Assembly (NCBI GenBank): GCA_013397455.1
Contig: VYZB01000379.1
Location: 335,050-399,049, forward strand
DNA: 64,000 bases
DNA from: Crotophaga sulcirostris
Lineage: Eukaryota; Chordata; Aves; Cuculiformes; Crotophagidae
Direction: 5' to 3'
The position numbers and the translations under genes were made by a program. Positions within the stretch are counted from its first letter, which is position 1; every line of letters begins with the position of its first letter. This document shows, one piece after another, positions 1 through 14,700 of the stretch. The notes under the pieces were generated by a model. That model did not search any database, had not been told where the DNA came from, and saw only the letters and a program-made list of their open reading frames with translations.

Positions 1-1496
1 TATTTTGTCTCTCCTCATGGAAGAGAACAGAAATCTATTTCTGGGTGAAAAAAAGGGAGCATGGTCCAAAATGGCAAAATATAACAGTATCAATGCTAAA
101 AAATGGAATTGTTCTCCCAATGTGACTGACTTGCAAGTCACTTCAAATCATATCTGGTTTTGTCCTTCCTTCAAACACAATCAAAGGTTCAAAGAAGCTT
201 TTATTTCTTTTCTCAGATTTAACAGAGATTAATCTAGAACCAAACCAGACAACTTTTCTGGGATATCAGTATAGTAAACAGGATTTGTAAGACAAAAAGT
301 GGGAGGAGGAGAGACAGAAGGGAGAGTCAATGACATGTACAGCTCCTGTTGGTTCAGAAAAAGAGACATCTGCTGACACTTCAAGTAAATTGCTGGTTCA
401 GCAACTCAGTATCCTACAAATTGTCCAGCTCTACAACTGTTAAAAAGCATCTGTGAACGATGCAGTTACTAAAAGAAGCTTTGGTTAATTGTTCTTTTTC
501 TGCTGGTTTGGGGGTTTGATGTTTTTGGGTTTTTTTGATAAAAGAAGAGAATATTAACATTAGCCAGGTACTATTTTCACTTGGGCTGCACACACAGCTA
601 AGCTGGATAGCAGTCAACAGAACCTGGGTAGCCTGGTTTGAGGAAACTAATGACTATTTCAAGAAGCACAGGAAACTGTAAAATTACAAACAGTCCGCAG
701 CCAGGCAGCTTGTTTTATTACTCCATATTATAGAACTAGGCAACTTATATTGTATAATATATATACTGTACAAGACTCAAAATAAATGCATAATAAGAGC
801 TATTGCCATGAATAATTTACCATTTAAGTTATAAAAGAGAACCATTTAAGTTATAGAAGAAGAATGTGGCTAAGCTCATGCCAGAGGTGCTGAGACAGAG
901 CTGAGGACTGATCCAGCATTCCTGTTTGCAGCACAGTCTGCAGCACTGTAAGGACAAGCCAGCCCCAAATCCAACAACAATTCAGTTGTACAGTTCACAG
1001 ACAGACAGATCTCACTGCTGATGATCTGTGATCTGCTAACTCACAAGTTTTGCTTTCTGTTCAAAACACCAGCAGAAAAAGAGAACTCAGCAAGTTCACG
1101 CTTGGGAGTAGAAAACACTTCTCAGGCAATGAATTCATGTACTGAGGCAAACAGGTGAATGGCCTTGATCAGAAGTTGTTTCTGAATTTAATCCATATTG
1201 GAAAGAATGTTTTGAGTGTGAAACAAAGCAGCTGCTATCAGAGCAGATTAAAAGTAAATTATTGGCTGTCAGGCACACAATACCCAAAGTTTCCATTTAA
1301 TGTAGCAGCATACGCTTATCTTACCTGGCCACTGCTGAAAATACCCAGTGATATTTCTCATTTATTTATGGTTTGATATTGTGAAACTGCAACTACAGCT
1401 TTGTGCACAAGTCTCGGCAAGATGCATCAGTGGCCCAGCAGTCAAAATGATATCAGGGGAAAACTGGATTTGAGACTCAGACAGACAAATGCTTAC
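1..1496. other. NAT10 intron downstream of exon 26
   Basis: This stretch follows the splice donor of the exon at 1497-1570. I looked on the minus strand for the expected acidic GDDEEW segment and the Lys-rich tail of NAT10 and did not find them, so it is read as intron running off the window. It is AT-rich. The one internal structure noted is a short 22-bp duplication at 819-862. No CR1 or other gene was recognised. Confidence 0.7.
819..862. repeat. 22-bp tandem duplication in NAT10 intron
   Basis: Two adjacent copies (819-840 and 841-862) both begin ACCATTTAAGTTATA and then diverge slightly in a purine-rich tail. Confidence 0.75.
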
Positions 1497-4400
1497 TGTG
1501 TAAGGTCCATCTCCTTCAGTTTCCCTATTTCTCGCTTGTGTTTTTCTTGGAATTCCTTTGCAGCTTCTTCCTACGACAGGACAGCACAACAGATGCATTA
1601 AGTGACAATGTAATGAAAGGAAAATGCCTTTCCCACTGAAAAAGCAGCACATCCCCCCCCTGGCAAAACCCCAAATGATCCTGAAGAGTTTCTCTCCCAT
1701 TATTTGTATGTATATGCCTGTAATATGTAACTCCAAGAACAAGATTCTGCAAAAAATCTATATTGCAGGTTAACCAAGTGTGACTACAAGCACATAACAC
1801 AAAGCTGTCAGGTTTTAACTACCATAAAGTGACAGACCTGATGCGGAATTCTTTCCAGTCAACAACATTTATATTACAAAGCTTCTACATTCAAGGGAAC
1901 TCCATGAAGTGTGTGCAGATGGACAAAGAAGAAAGCTCATAATTACCAAATCATCATTTAAAGATTTCAGTGTTGGCTCCATTACAATATCCTTTGTTGC
2001 CACCATCTGCTCCTCCACAGCTTTTTCCTGGACTGTGTTGAACAACTGAAAATGAAGGAAGCCTACACATGTAAGACTTGCTCCAGGTTATTGCTTTAAA
2101 TAAAGAACTGCTGTCTGTCCCACGAAATTCTTCTAACCTTGCAAATATTACCAGGCCGTTGTTTATTCCTGATGCATGCATTCCATCATACTGAAATAAA
2201 AAGCTTAAAGCTGCTTCCTGAAAGCAGAATTATATACACCTTCAATCAAATGTCACTTGCATAAATGTAGGGATCTAACATACTTTGTTAATAAAGCATC
2301 ATTTGATTAAATTTGCAGGTAAAGGCTGCATATTTCTTTTTTTGTATTTCTTCAAGATAATGATAAGGGTGTAATGCTAAGCAAATCATCTCTCCAGCGA
2401 ACAATCTATGTCAGGCTGCAGCAGCTTTGCTATCATACCCTGAACCCTGAGAACCAAAGGCCGCAGGCTCACCAATTGCAAACAGCTGGCAAGTTATCTG
2501 TCCATCTCACCTTTTGACAACTCATCACTTCACTCACTTTATCACAGACATTAGAAAGAAAAAAATAACAGATCCAAAACTTCCCAGTTATTTCACCGGA
2601 CTTCAAATCTACCTCTGAATGACACTGGAAAAGGTTTTTTTTCAAGAAAAGTTGAAATGCTGCCACTGTAGTGAACAGTCATAAAGAAATGGCTATTATT
2701 TGGGAAAACACTGTATAAATCAATGCCATAGACACTTGCTTTTTCCACTGGGATTTTCTCATATTACAAAGAAGTTTACATTCAATTACTGGGGACACAT
2801 TAATGATGCAGTTCTGATCCAGCTTTCTGTTAGTGCCACGCTCATTATTGGAATTACTCTTTGGTCAAGATGAAGTTTGCCATGATGCTCATACCTGAAC
2901 CACTTTGCGGATGATTCTGTTGAAGAGGCCCATCAACTGACTGCTGGGCAGTTCTACCTCCTTTTCCAGTTGGTCCAGAGATTTATGCTGTAGGCCAATT
3001 CCCAGAAAAAGGGCCTGAGGAAATGACATGTATTTCATTTATAGAGGCTTTAGAGCAAATAGAAATCTACAATACCCCCTGCTCTCCCTACATTTTACCA
3101 AGTCCTTGTTCTGCTCAAGTAATACAAGGTTTCTCTGGTACATGAAGCTTTGCTCAGATACACTGGAACACCTCTAAATTATTCTATAGATGGCAGGTGC
3201 TATTCCATACTTCATACAGATCAATAACTTTCCCCTGAAAGCCAGAAGATTTCTGAGGGGGTTTTAAGCCACAGTTCACACCATATTATAAATGCACAGA
3301 GTCCTTCACTGAACACACAACAGAACACAACCCCTGAAAATTTTATTCAAAGCAAATGCTAAAGGTGGATGAACACTACAAGCAGGAGAAATCAAGGAAA
3401 GGACTACAAAAGAAGCAATTAAGTGAAGCAAAGTCCTTTTTTTAAGATGATATGAAACAGGAAACTATTCCAAACATATGAAGTCTGACACAAAAAAAAC
3501 CCAAGACTAACCCTATAGCTCAGGAGCCAAGAGTGTGAGAGGAAAGACAAAGATGGTTATAGAACACCTCACCTGTCACAGTGATACAAGGTGCAACTTG
3601 ATCACTTCGCTCATTGCAAGTGGACATGAGTTCAAATAGAGACGTTTTCTTACTCTCAGTTGGAAAATATCAGTGTGCAAGAGCAAACAATGAGTGAATA
3701 GCAAGACAATGCACCAGCCCATAATGCTTTGTATGTGAAGCAGTTTTTAGCTAATAACAACATCACTGTGCTTGAACACCCACCCTGTTGCCAGACCTGG
3801 CTCATTCTTCCCAAAAATGAAGCAGGTGCTCAAAGGAACCCATTTTGTCAGTAGAAGATGTTAAGGCAAACTCAATGGAGATCCTCAACAGTCTTTCAGA
3901 AAATGATCTGTGGAATTGCTTTGAATGTAGGCAGCATCATATGTAGCTGTGTGTCAACTCAGAAGGAAACTATTTTGAACATGATCGTAGTTGATTTCAT
4001 TAATTTGTTAAATAGTTACGGGAACAGTCTTGGGTTTTTTTGTGTCAGACCTTGTATATAAAATGAGAGATGAAGCATGGCTTGTTCTCACAGAGATACG
4101 TACTGACTGTGCAGCAGAGAGAGTGATATCGCCCAGCTGGTTGAGAAAAAACATCCTGGCAATGGTAGGTACCATATCCATAATGAGATGATAGTCCACC
4201 ATGTTGCGAGAGTACATCTCTAACCTCTTCAGGTCATATGGGATGAAAACTGATTCTAATTCAGCACGGCTGATGGCTACAACAAAAAGACAACAATGTC
4301 AAGACTGTTCTTCACAACTAGCCAGGATCTCAGCATTGAATAAGTTTCTTTTCACATCACTGAGTAAAGGCCAACTGCTATCCCATAGGTTTGCTTTCCA

Positions 4401-5766
4401 ACACTTAAGAACCCAACACACTGGGTACAACACTGCTATTCAGACTGCCATGGTTATTCCAAGTTTTTTCAGGCAGACACACCTCCATACAAAAACCACT
4501 GCAATTGTCAAAACAGGCAAGCATATCAAACAAAAAATGCCTAAGAGACAGAAAACAGTGAGGGCTGAGAAACACAGTTTGCCCAGTCTTTAACTGTCTT
4601 ACACTGGTTTTCACAGAACCATAGAATGTTTTAGATTGGAAAAAACCTTAAATATTATGCAGTTCCAACCTCCCTGCCCACACCTTCCACTGGATCAGGT
4701 TGCTCAAAGCCTCATTCAAACTGGCCTTGGATTTACTGTTAAAGAGCTTTGTTTCCTTGTAGCAATAACCAAAACTCTTCCACCAAGACAGATATGAAAA
4801 ACAAACAAGACACAGATTACCAAGTTCTCTCAAGAGGACTCCCCTGTTGGGCATACTGAGAAAAGATCAATTTGGTTTTAAACCAGAAGTGACTGTTAGA
4901 ACTGTCTTGTTTGGCCCCCTTTTTACACTGCCTGCGTGTTTCCCCCAGTGAGCGCTGTACTGAGCCCAATAATACGCAGTTGAACTAGAGCCTCTCTCCT
5001 AGAAAGACATCACATTCTGATCTCTAAATTTCTGATGACAGTGCTCTTCCTAAGATCCTAAGCAAGCTGCTCTGCCTACTGACCCTTGCTATACAAGGTT
5101 TTCCTTTTAATTCCATACTGGATTTGGCAGGTGTCAGTATCCATCCATGTTTTGTCAAGCATTTAGCTGTTACGGTCAGGAGCCCTCTATTTTTGGGTTA
5201 CTTAAATCTTTGCTCAAAAAAGCAGAAAAAAAAATAAACCACACCAAAAAAAACCACCACTGTCCATTTTAGTGGAAGAAAATGTTCTCTCAAGTTTTAC
5301 TTAGAAATACAGCATTTTTCTGGATAATAGGAAACAAACACAGTAAGCGCCTGACAGCAATTGATGGCAGCTCACAAGAGACATCATATATTGATTGTAT
5401 TTGAGAACTCTTGTGAACACATACACAGACTTTAAACTGCAATCTAACTGAACATAATGAGCCAGGGTACTCACGTGGTTGTGGCTGCTGCTTGATGTTT
5501 TTGTTCTGTAGAATATTCAATGCCAACGAAGGAGAAAACGTGCTGAACTGGTAGGAAAGCAGAGAAATGAATCGCCTCCTAAAATCTGTAGATGATAAAA
5601 TAAGTGATTCCTGTGGACCTCTAGAATAAATATCCCAGAAGATTCTTCTAGTGTTGGCCAAATCAAAGTTACCTTTCCAGAAGGCAGTAAGCCAAGGCTC
5701 CTGTTCAGTTTCCTCTTCATTCAGCATCTTCAGCATGATGCACGAATGCTCACCAGTCAGGTCATT
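1497..5766 (-). CDS. NAT10: NAT10 exons 21-26: C-terminal RNA-binding domain (incomplete at 3' end)
   Basis: Coding exons: 5673-5766, 5475-5585, 4104-4276, 2895-3014, 1947-2045, 1497-1570 (residues 738-960 plus two bases). Exon 21 starts [16 protein letters not shown]. Exon 22 has [20 protein letters not shown]. Exon 23 has [20 protein letters not shown]. Exon 24 gives [20 protein letters not shown]. Exon 26 ends [15 protein letters not shown]. This is the tRNA_bind_2-type region of the family. The intron between exons 21 and 22 is only 87 bp and open in frame (see findings). The final Lys/Arg-rich nucleolar-targeting tail is not in the window. Confidence 0.95.
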
Positions 5767-8700
5767 CTAATAAATAAAACATATTTCCCATCATCCCCAT
5801 GAACCTTTTGCAGTGTATGCTCAACTGAAGAAGGCAAAGGTCTTCTAAATCAACTGATACTTATCACCACTATCTAATGTAAAACCTATAAACTTCTAGA
5901 ATTTGGTAAATCCCAGTGCTGAGGGATTCTGCCTTCTTGAAGTAACCAGTAGGCACTAGTATTGCAAATTCCAGGTACAGCTCAAGAGGCAGAAAAACAA
6001 AAGAAAAATGCAGTGACGCAGGACAAACAAATTATTTTCTCCAAAAGCACTAAAACTGCTAGTGTTATTTCTGTAAATACCTAGAAAAATAAGAGTTGAA
6101 GGGCCACTTGTATATTTTACCAATTACCACATTAATAAACCTCAAGGGTTGTGTATTTGCTCTGATTTATTAAGTGCAATCTACTTACAAGACCACATTC
6201 ACAACCCTAAAACTTTACACATTTAGTTTCCTATAGTCCCAAAGAACAAAAGTTAACACATAGCACACCTCAAATGTTAAAAAAAAAAAAAATCCCCTCA
6301 GAAAACTTTTCTGCCCACATCACATCTCACAGAAGCTAATGGAAAGATGCCCGGTGATTTCAACAGGGCTGGATTTCAGTCAGAAAAAGTACACTACTTA
6401 CGGGTGTCTGCCTCAGATAAACTGGCACAAACCCAGCACGTTTCCAAAACCTGGGGAAAGGGAAAAGAGAAAATGCACTGAGAATCAGAGCTGTTGATTC
6501 TACAATAATACTCATGGTTAAATGTGATTTATCTGGCATACAATAACAACTGTTGGAAAGTAGGCAAATGTCTGTAAAACAGCAACTAACGAAAATGTAC
6601 ACTCACAGAAAATAACAACGATTCAGCAGACTGGGGTTCTTCTAGCTTAGAGGAGTGAAAAACAATGATTGTGATATCAAAAAATGAACAAACTTTCAAA
6701 GATTGAGAAATGAGATACAAGAATTATTGTATTTGAGACTGAGGTTCTAGCTTAGAAGAGTACAAAATGATGATTGTGATATCAAAAAATGAACAAGCTT
6801 TCAAAGACTGAGAGACATGGAACAAGAATTACTGTATTTGACACGCTTCCTGGGCCTCCTTTAAGGACAGGGAAATGGATTTTGACCTACAATATCACAG
6901 ACTTCTAAAGGGACACCCTCAGGAAGGGATGAGGATTTTCAGTTTAATTCAGAGACTCTGCTTGTCTCCAGTGAATGATGATTTTCCCTGGCAACTTCCA
7001 GGTTTCAAATAGTCACCTGTGGACCAGAGAGAATCCCAGACCGATCAGCAAAATCTTGCTGACATGTCTTTCCATCCTCCTGTTCCTTCTTGCATCTTAG
7101 TTGGGAACTGATCCTACAATTCCTTTTGCCCAGTAAAAGGAAGAATAGTATAAAAAGACCTGCTGAGACCAAACATATGGCATCCCAGACAAAAGAAAGA
7201 AGCCAGGCCCCAGAGCAACTGTCACTGGCAACCGACTTCCAGAGGCCATGGATGACTCTTCATGAGCTGAGCAGGATGTTGCATTTTCAGCAGGAAGCCC
7301 TACACGTGCACCCAGCCTCTCCCTATCCCACATTTCATCCTTTTTTATCTATTCCACCACAGCTAAGTAAAGTAACTAAAAAAAAAGGTAGTGAAACACT
7401 ATCTCCCACTCTGTCCTGAGAGGGATCATTCAAATCAGGTAAGACGCATAATCCACCAGGAATCATAGAATCGTTAAGGCTGGGAAAGACCTCTAAGATA
7501 ATCCAGTCCAACCATCAATTTGCTTTATAATTTGCAAAGATTAAGACAATTTCTCACTAACTATTCAGTTCTGATGCTCTCCTGCACAGCTAACCAATGC
7601 ATCATCACATTTTTGGCAGGAGCTCTGCAGTGTGCTTGCCATGGAAGAAAGCAGGCTACAATCTCTGTATCTGAAATGCCAAATTGCTCGTAGCTAGCTA
7701 ACATGACTGGGTCACTCACAAATTGGTCTCCATTGCTGCTACTTCTTCTCTTGAACTCAGCCTCATCTCATGCGCTTGTACAGCACCCTAGGTCCTCTGT
7801 AAGTGAGGGGAGGCCAACAAGCAATCAACGTTTTAGGTGATAAATGACTGCTTTGCTTTTAGGCTAGCAACAGAAAGAATTCTGCATTATTTTGAAACTG
7901 ACTCCCAAGCTATGAATCCACAACTTCCCACACTATGGCTGAGAAAGTCTCAGAAACCCAGATATTTTATAGGATTTGATAATATTTTAAAAGTTACCAT
8001 ACAGTGTATTTTTTTATATAAAACTCTGTTGAAAAGTAAAGATAAAACTTAAGAAAACTTAATAAATGATTTACTGCTGCAGTAACTCAGTTCCTTCATG
8101 GTGAGAAAAGCAAGACGCAGATGCAGTTGCTGGTGAAAAGTATTTATATTAGTCAGGAAACTAACAACTAGCATTGAAGGCAGCAGCAGCTCAGGTTTCC
8201 ACAATTCACAGGAAGAAGTATTTAACTTCTCTCTACTTATTACAGGCCGTTCTTACTTCTCTAGCCTGGAAAAACTGGGCAATTAGAGCTAATTAACTGT
8301 TTAGAAGGGTCACAGAAATAACCAAGAAAGGACTGGATTTTCCCTCAGAAGGAGTTTGAGGAAAAACTACCCTGAAGGATGAACCTAGGATCAACTCTAC
8401 TGCACATCAAGCAAAGGTCTTACAGAAGTCAGCTTTAAGCTGTCTCAGTTTTAGAAACCAAGTGAAACAGGCAGAGATAAAGAGAATAACCAAGGGCTAA
8501 AATACGTGTATTTATTTATATTATATTACACTGTGTATATATATAAAATTTATATAGTTATATTGTTGCACTGGATGTAACTAGCAAAGAGAATAATGTC
8601 TTACTTGAGTAATCTTGGTGTTAGGCCATAAGACACCCCTAGATAGTCCAGGTTTTCAGCTTGTCTCTCGCTCAGTTTGAGAAGTAAAGGAGGTAAATCT

Positions 8701-11700
8701 TTCCGAGGTGTCACAACCTCTTGTAACAAACAAAGAGTCTGAAAAAGAAAGTGGAAATAGGTGAGCAAGCCTCACAGAAATCTGAAAATCAAATCTCTTA
8801 TTCTGTATAAAAAATAAATACAAGTGTTTACTCCTCATGGACAGAAATCATTATAGAGACTTTCAATGAGGAAAAAAAAAAAAGCTTAGCACAACAGAAA
8901 ATAGAAAAAGTGTACTGAGTTCCATACCGCACTGGTTACAGTTGAAATTTCTTTTGGCTTTTGAATTGTTTTTTCTTCCAAACATGGGAATTTGCCTTCA
9001 TAGTACAGCTGCAGTAAAGTCAGAGCTCTGCTGCCATATCCCATCTGTGAAGCAGGAACACCACATCATGAGCAAAAACACGTACCTAGTTTTTAAGACA
9101 GGGCAATGATGTTCTCCCCTTACAAACCCATTAACAATTACCAGTGCAGAGATCTCTCGGCCACTGCAAAAATGCATTTGCTTTGCTACACAGCAGCTCC
9201 ATGAAGGACACTAAAGAACGTGGGTGTCCAAAATCACAATGAGAGCCCAAACAATGAAGCCAGCCCAGCCAATGAATGCCACACATTCGGTAATCTCACC
9301 AGAAATATCACTGGATCTTGATTCTATAGGGCTGCTTGGGACGCTGGCATGCTACAATGCTGCCTAGGAATGACAGCAGCTTTGCTGCCCACCCAGAGGA
9401 AAGCAATGCCCTCAGCCTGCTGTGGCACCTGAACCATTTCTGCATAACTGACCTCATTCTCTTACTGCTGCTGGTTCAGTCTCCACGCTTAAAATGCTGA
9501 AAACTGGAGCAACTGAAATGTTTGCCCTTTTCTTGAATTCTGTCTGTACAGCCATTCTCATGGTACCACTGCTGACTATTCACAATAACTGGGTTCCAAA
9601 ATACTTTACCCCCTGATAATCTGGATGAACTGCAATACGAACAACACGTCCACCAGAGAGGCCCCCAAAGTCTGGATCTTGGAACTGCATAAGAGACAAC
9701 AGTCAATTTAAACAACACAGATGGGTACTCTGGAAATAAGAAATAGTGCTGAAATAAACCTTGGGTGTCAGTACACAACCAAATTATTCACCTGCTCTGA
9801 AATGGTCCAGGGAATAAGATCACCAGAAGCTTTCTTTCCCCTAGAAAGGCTGTTCATGATAGACTGGCGAGAGATCTCTCCCTCCATGCACACCTGCCAG
9901 AAAAGGCAAAACATTAATGATGAAAAAGTGTTTTCATACAATCACAGAATGGTTTGGGTTGGAAGGGATCTTAAAGATTACCCAGTTCCAACACCCCTGC
10001 CATGGGCAGGGACACCTCCCACCGGATCAGGGGGCTCAAAGCCCCATCCAACCTGGCCTTGAACACCTCCAGGGATGGGGCAGCCATCACTTCTCTGGGC
10101 AACCTGTGCCAGGGCCTCCCCTACAGTCACTCCATTACAGCAGTAGAATCAAAATTTATACTCAACTGCCGAGTCCATTATGCATTATTGACATTTCATG
10201 CGATCCCTGCTTTGCAAACACATATGTGCCAACAAATGGGCTCTGCCCCTAAAAGCCCTGTCTCAAAAAGCACACCAGTGGACCATCCAGGTACCTCTGA
10301 CACAGCAGGCTATGGATGAAGAGATTAACACATAGAAAGTGCTCTAGCATTTTCTGTAGTCCATCAATATCAAACAAAAAAGCTTGTCCCACCAATATTT
10401 CTCTTTCTCATAAATTATTCATGTCAATGGGGCTTTTTCTTTAAAGAAACAGTAGATTTAACTAGCTGCATTGGACACAGATAATTAAGAATCTGTGTTC
10501 TCAAGGCAGGAAGGAAAGAAACATAGTCAGGTATCCAATAGTCAAGGACTGAAATAGGTGTTCCAAATTAGGTGTTCAATGGGTTCAAAAAAGTATGTAG
10601 ACGTGACACTTCAGGACATGGTTTAGTAGGCACAGTGGTGTTGGCCTGACAGTTGGGACTGGATGATCTTAGAGGTCTTTTCCAACCTCAATAGTTCTAT
10701 GATATACTTCTACACCTCTAAGCACGTACACCTGAGGAGTTTGTATTTTTGCAGTTCTGCAAATAAAAGGAATGCTAGAAACATGGGATAAGCAGACGGA
10801 ACCAGTGAACCAGCTGGCTGAAGTGGGAGGCCAAAGTCATCTCTTGAAGCAGTTGTTCAGTTCCCCTGAAGGCTCCTCAGCACAAACACATTGTGGAGAT
10901 TGGGAGGTCTACGTGAAAGGATCAGCATCACAAGGTACTTATACAGCAATTTGCGTTAACAAAAGAAAGTGTTAGGAAAACAGCCTTAATACACCATCAC
11001 AACACATGCAAAAGCACAGCCCTATGCTACCATCTAGGTGTAGACAGTGCACTGCTGTCACAGGACACTGATAGCGCGCTGTCTGGCAGTGCTCTCTTAC
11101 CTGAACAACAGCAAGTACTTCTGGTAATGAGTTCTGGGTAGGTGGAACTGGTGGCAAAAGGCAAAAAAGATGATGGGCAGGTGCATCAGATAGCATCTGG
11201 AGGTCATTGGGTGAGTTCTGGAGGGTAAAAACATAGCAGAAAGTTAAGAGTTATTTCACGAGAAGAGCTTCGAAGTCCAGTGTGCTGTTAGTAGCTGACT
11301 TCTAACCAACACTCTGTTTTCTGAATTTAGGGCTACTGAGAAACCTGGAACTAGTAAAACACTGATGGATGAAGTAGCTCACAGGTCAGCTCATGGCTGC
11401 TATGCTATCAAACAGCATCTGTTTTTCTCAAGTGAAACCTCTTGCTCTTATACGCATGGAACTGAACTTTCCATTTTTATACAGCTACTTATCTCTTTAT
11501 CTACCAAACCCTAAGTATTTTTTTAAGTGTCAGATTTTTAGTAATTCAGCACTCACAGACTTCACCACTCACATGTACCAATCACCCATGGTCTTGAAAC
11601 CTTGAGGAGAAATTATTATTCTTTCCAGTAGTACAATGGTACTACTCTTTTGGTTCACCTGAGGCTACTAGAATACGGTGAAGTGTACTGCAGAAGAGGT

Positions 11701-14700
11701 TCATCACTGGTACTATTCTGACAAGATTGTAGGCTCATCTAGAATTGAGCCTCCAGAACTTCTCGAGACAAAAATATTCCAGATATCTGTAAATCCAGTG
11801 TATTCAGTCAAGAACAAGGCAGAGATCCTCTCAGAGAGTGGAGAATGCACATCTGTACACAACAAAAAGCAACTGAACCCGTTCAGAAACCTCAGTTAAG
11901 ACCCATTCAGTTAGAATGTCATAATAAGCACTGCTCCCTCCACAAAATTCCTAACCGAAATCTTGATAGAAGTAGCACAAGCTTACCTTGTAGTGTGAAG
12001 CCACATAGAGGGCCATCAGTCTCTGCAGAAAAACTTCTGATGCTTTGTGGTAACAAAAAAGTGTGTCTCTATTTACGTAGTATCTAAACAGAGGGTTAAA
12101 GAAACAACCTTCTTGAAAAGAAGCAAAAAACGCATTAGTTTAGAGTTAACATTTTCAGTACAGCCTTGGGCTACATTCTGGCCTGTGCTCTTAGACTCTA
12201 CAGCTCTGTCTACAAGAATGAATGACTGGGCAGTGTTCATAGCTTCCTCACCCTTCATCTGTAAAGCTAAACCTTTTATAACTCCAACAAAGACTTCCCT
12301 TCATTCAACTCTTCCTTAGGATTGTTTCTGCAGTAAAATTGGGGTTTGGTAATGTCCTGGTAACCCACACATAGAATAACAGAATCACCCAAGTTGGAAG
12401 GAACCCAAAAGGATCATCCGAGGTCAACTCCTATGCATACATAGGACACTCCCAACATTCACACTGTATGACTGAGGGCATTGTCCAAGTGTCCACCAAT
12501 CTTATAAAGTAGCAGTAAAAACTCAACTCCAGAAGCGTGATAAGAGATTTTTGCCAAAGATCATGTGCTGAGGTTATCACGTTAACTGGAGAACCCACTA
12601 TTAATCAGCTTGAAAAAGCCTCATTCATGTGAAAGGAATATATTTTGATCAGAGCCCAACACTTGAGTAAGGATACAGGTCACACATCTCAGGCAGTGGG
12701 CAGCCAGAGATAATTCTGGTGATGTTGAGACAGTCCAAACACAGCAGATCATTCAGCCACTTTTCAACTGGGTCACCAGGGGCATATCTGATCGATTCGT
12801 GGAGGGAGACTTCATGCAATGTACGAGCTGCAAACAGATTTCAGAGTAGAACATCTCGTGTCAGAAGTTACAGTCAGCAAAGAATCCAACAGGATCAGTG
12901 TCCTTTGAAGGGCGCCCAGGAGATCAGAAAATCATCACTAGCATAGTTTTCACAGCTTTCAGAAGCCTTTAAATCTGAAAAGCACACAGGAAAAACAGTC
13001 GAGTTCCTTCATTTTTCCAAACCACTGCCTTCCTACAGCTGTAAAGCACCTAGACACCTGGGATACCCACAGAGTTTGCCAGTCAGGAGCACTGGAGATC
13101 ATGGTTATACACCACAGTCCAGAATACAATGCGATACCTGAGGCAAGTTTAGCTGTAGCTGTAGATTTGTTCTCTGCCGTCATGGTGACTTGGGTTTGCG
13201 CACTCTGTTGACGGAGCTGCTGAATGAGCTTCAGAGATAGAGATCGACCAGTACCCTCATACCTGAAAAGCAGAAGACAAAAGCCTCGAAGCAAATAACC
13301 AAGGATCGATCCTGAGCCATGGGGAAGTTGCAGCATACAACCAGTTTGCCATCCAGAGCTATGGACCATTCTGAGGTCTGTGAGGGTTCCACCCATCTGT
13401 GGGAATCACTGCCTTTTGATGTTCATGTGCATGTAGGACGGGCAGCCTACCCTCCCACTTTCTTAGTCTCACCATATTGGAAGGAATCACAAAATAGCAG
13501 GGGTTGGAAGGGACCTCTGGAGCTCACCCAGTCCAACTCCCCTGCTAGAGCAGGGTCACCTCCAGTAGGCTGCATAGGAGCACACCCAGGTGGGGTTTGA
13601 ATATCTCCAGAGAAGGAGACTCCACAACCTCCCTGGGCAACCTGTTCCAGTGCTCTGTCACCCTCACAGTAAAGAAGTTTTTTCTTCATGTTCAAGTGGA
13701 ACTTCCTGTGCTCGTTTGTGCCCGTTGCCCTTTGTCCTGTCGCTGGGCATGACTGAGTAGTCTGGCCCCATCCCCTCGACACCTGCCCCTTAGATATTGA
13801 TCAGCATTAATGAGATCCCCTCTCAGTCTTCTCTTCTCCAGGTGAAAGAGACCCAGCTCTCTGAGCCTCAACACCTAAGAGAGATGCTCCAGTCCCCTCA
13901 TCATGTCCGTGTCCTCCACTTGATTTTCTCCAGTTGTTCCTTGTCTTTCTTCAACTGGGGAGCCCAGAACCAGTCACAGGACTCCAGATGCAGCCTCACT
14001 AGGGAAGAGCAGAGGGGGAGGAGAATCTAAACCTGCTTGCTGCACTCTTCTTGCTGCACCCCAGGATACCACTGACCACCTTGGCCACAAGGAAGAAGGA
14101 AGGAACATCTTCCACAAGGAAGATGTCATTCTTCCCTCTCTCCTAACAGAATCCTGTTTATATATTTGCTCCTTGTAGCAGAACAGAAGAGGTGCAAGTC
14201 AAACTCTTAATAAATCCACAGGGGAATCAAAGGAAAGCAGCAGATACGAGTACTGACTCTTCGTTATTTCCATGAGAAATCAAGAATTAGCATGACCTGA
14301 CATAATAGTGTGTAATAAAAAAGGACTGTAGACAATAAATAGCCCACTTACACAACTGCAAGGTAGACAGTTGCTGCTCAAGCCTTACCCATTGATTGTA
14401 GAAGCCATGAAAACAAGGTAAGGGCCTAGAAGGTTTTTCACCAGGGGTAGAGGAATGGCAGCCGCTTCATCAATCACAACAAGTTCAGCTTGACCCAGCT
14501 TCACAGAATCAGCAGGGTGTATGTACTGCAAGGAACGAGAGGACACTGTCATTGTCAACAACAGCTTGTCTGGGAATTAGGGAAACATCAGAGCTGGAAA
14601 AGCTGGAGCCCTGAAAAGCTGTTTTTATCCCTGGTTTCCATAACCATCAAGCCAGAGACTGAGACATGAAAACAAACAGCTGGGAGAGTGTTCATGTTAC

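Noticed and set aside
7090..7419. 109-residue plus-strand frame
   Set aside because: It is inside a NAT10 intron, has no family resemblance, no splice context and low-complexity composition.
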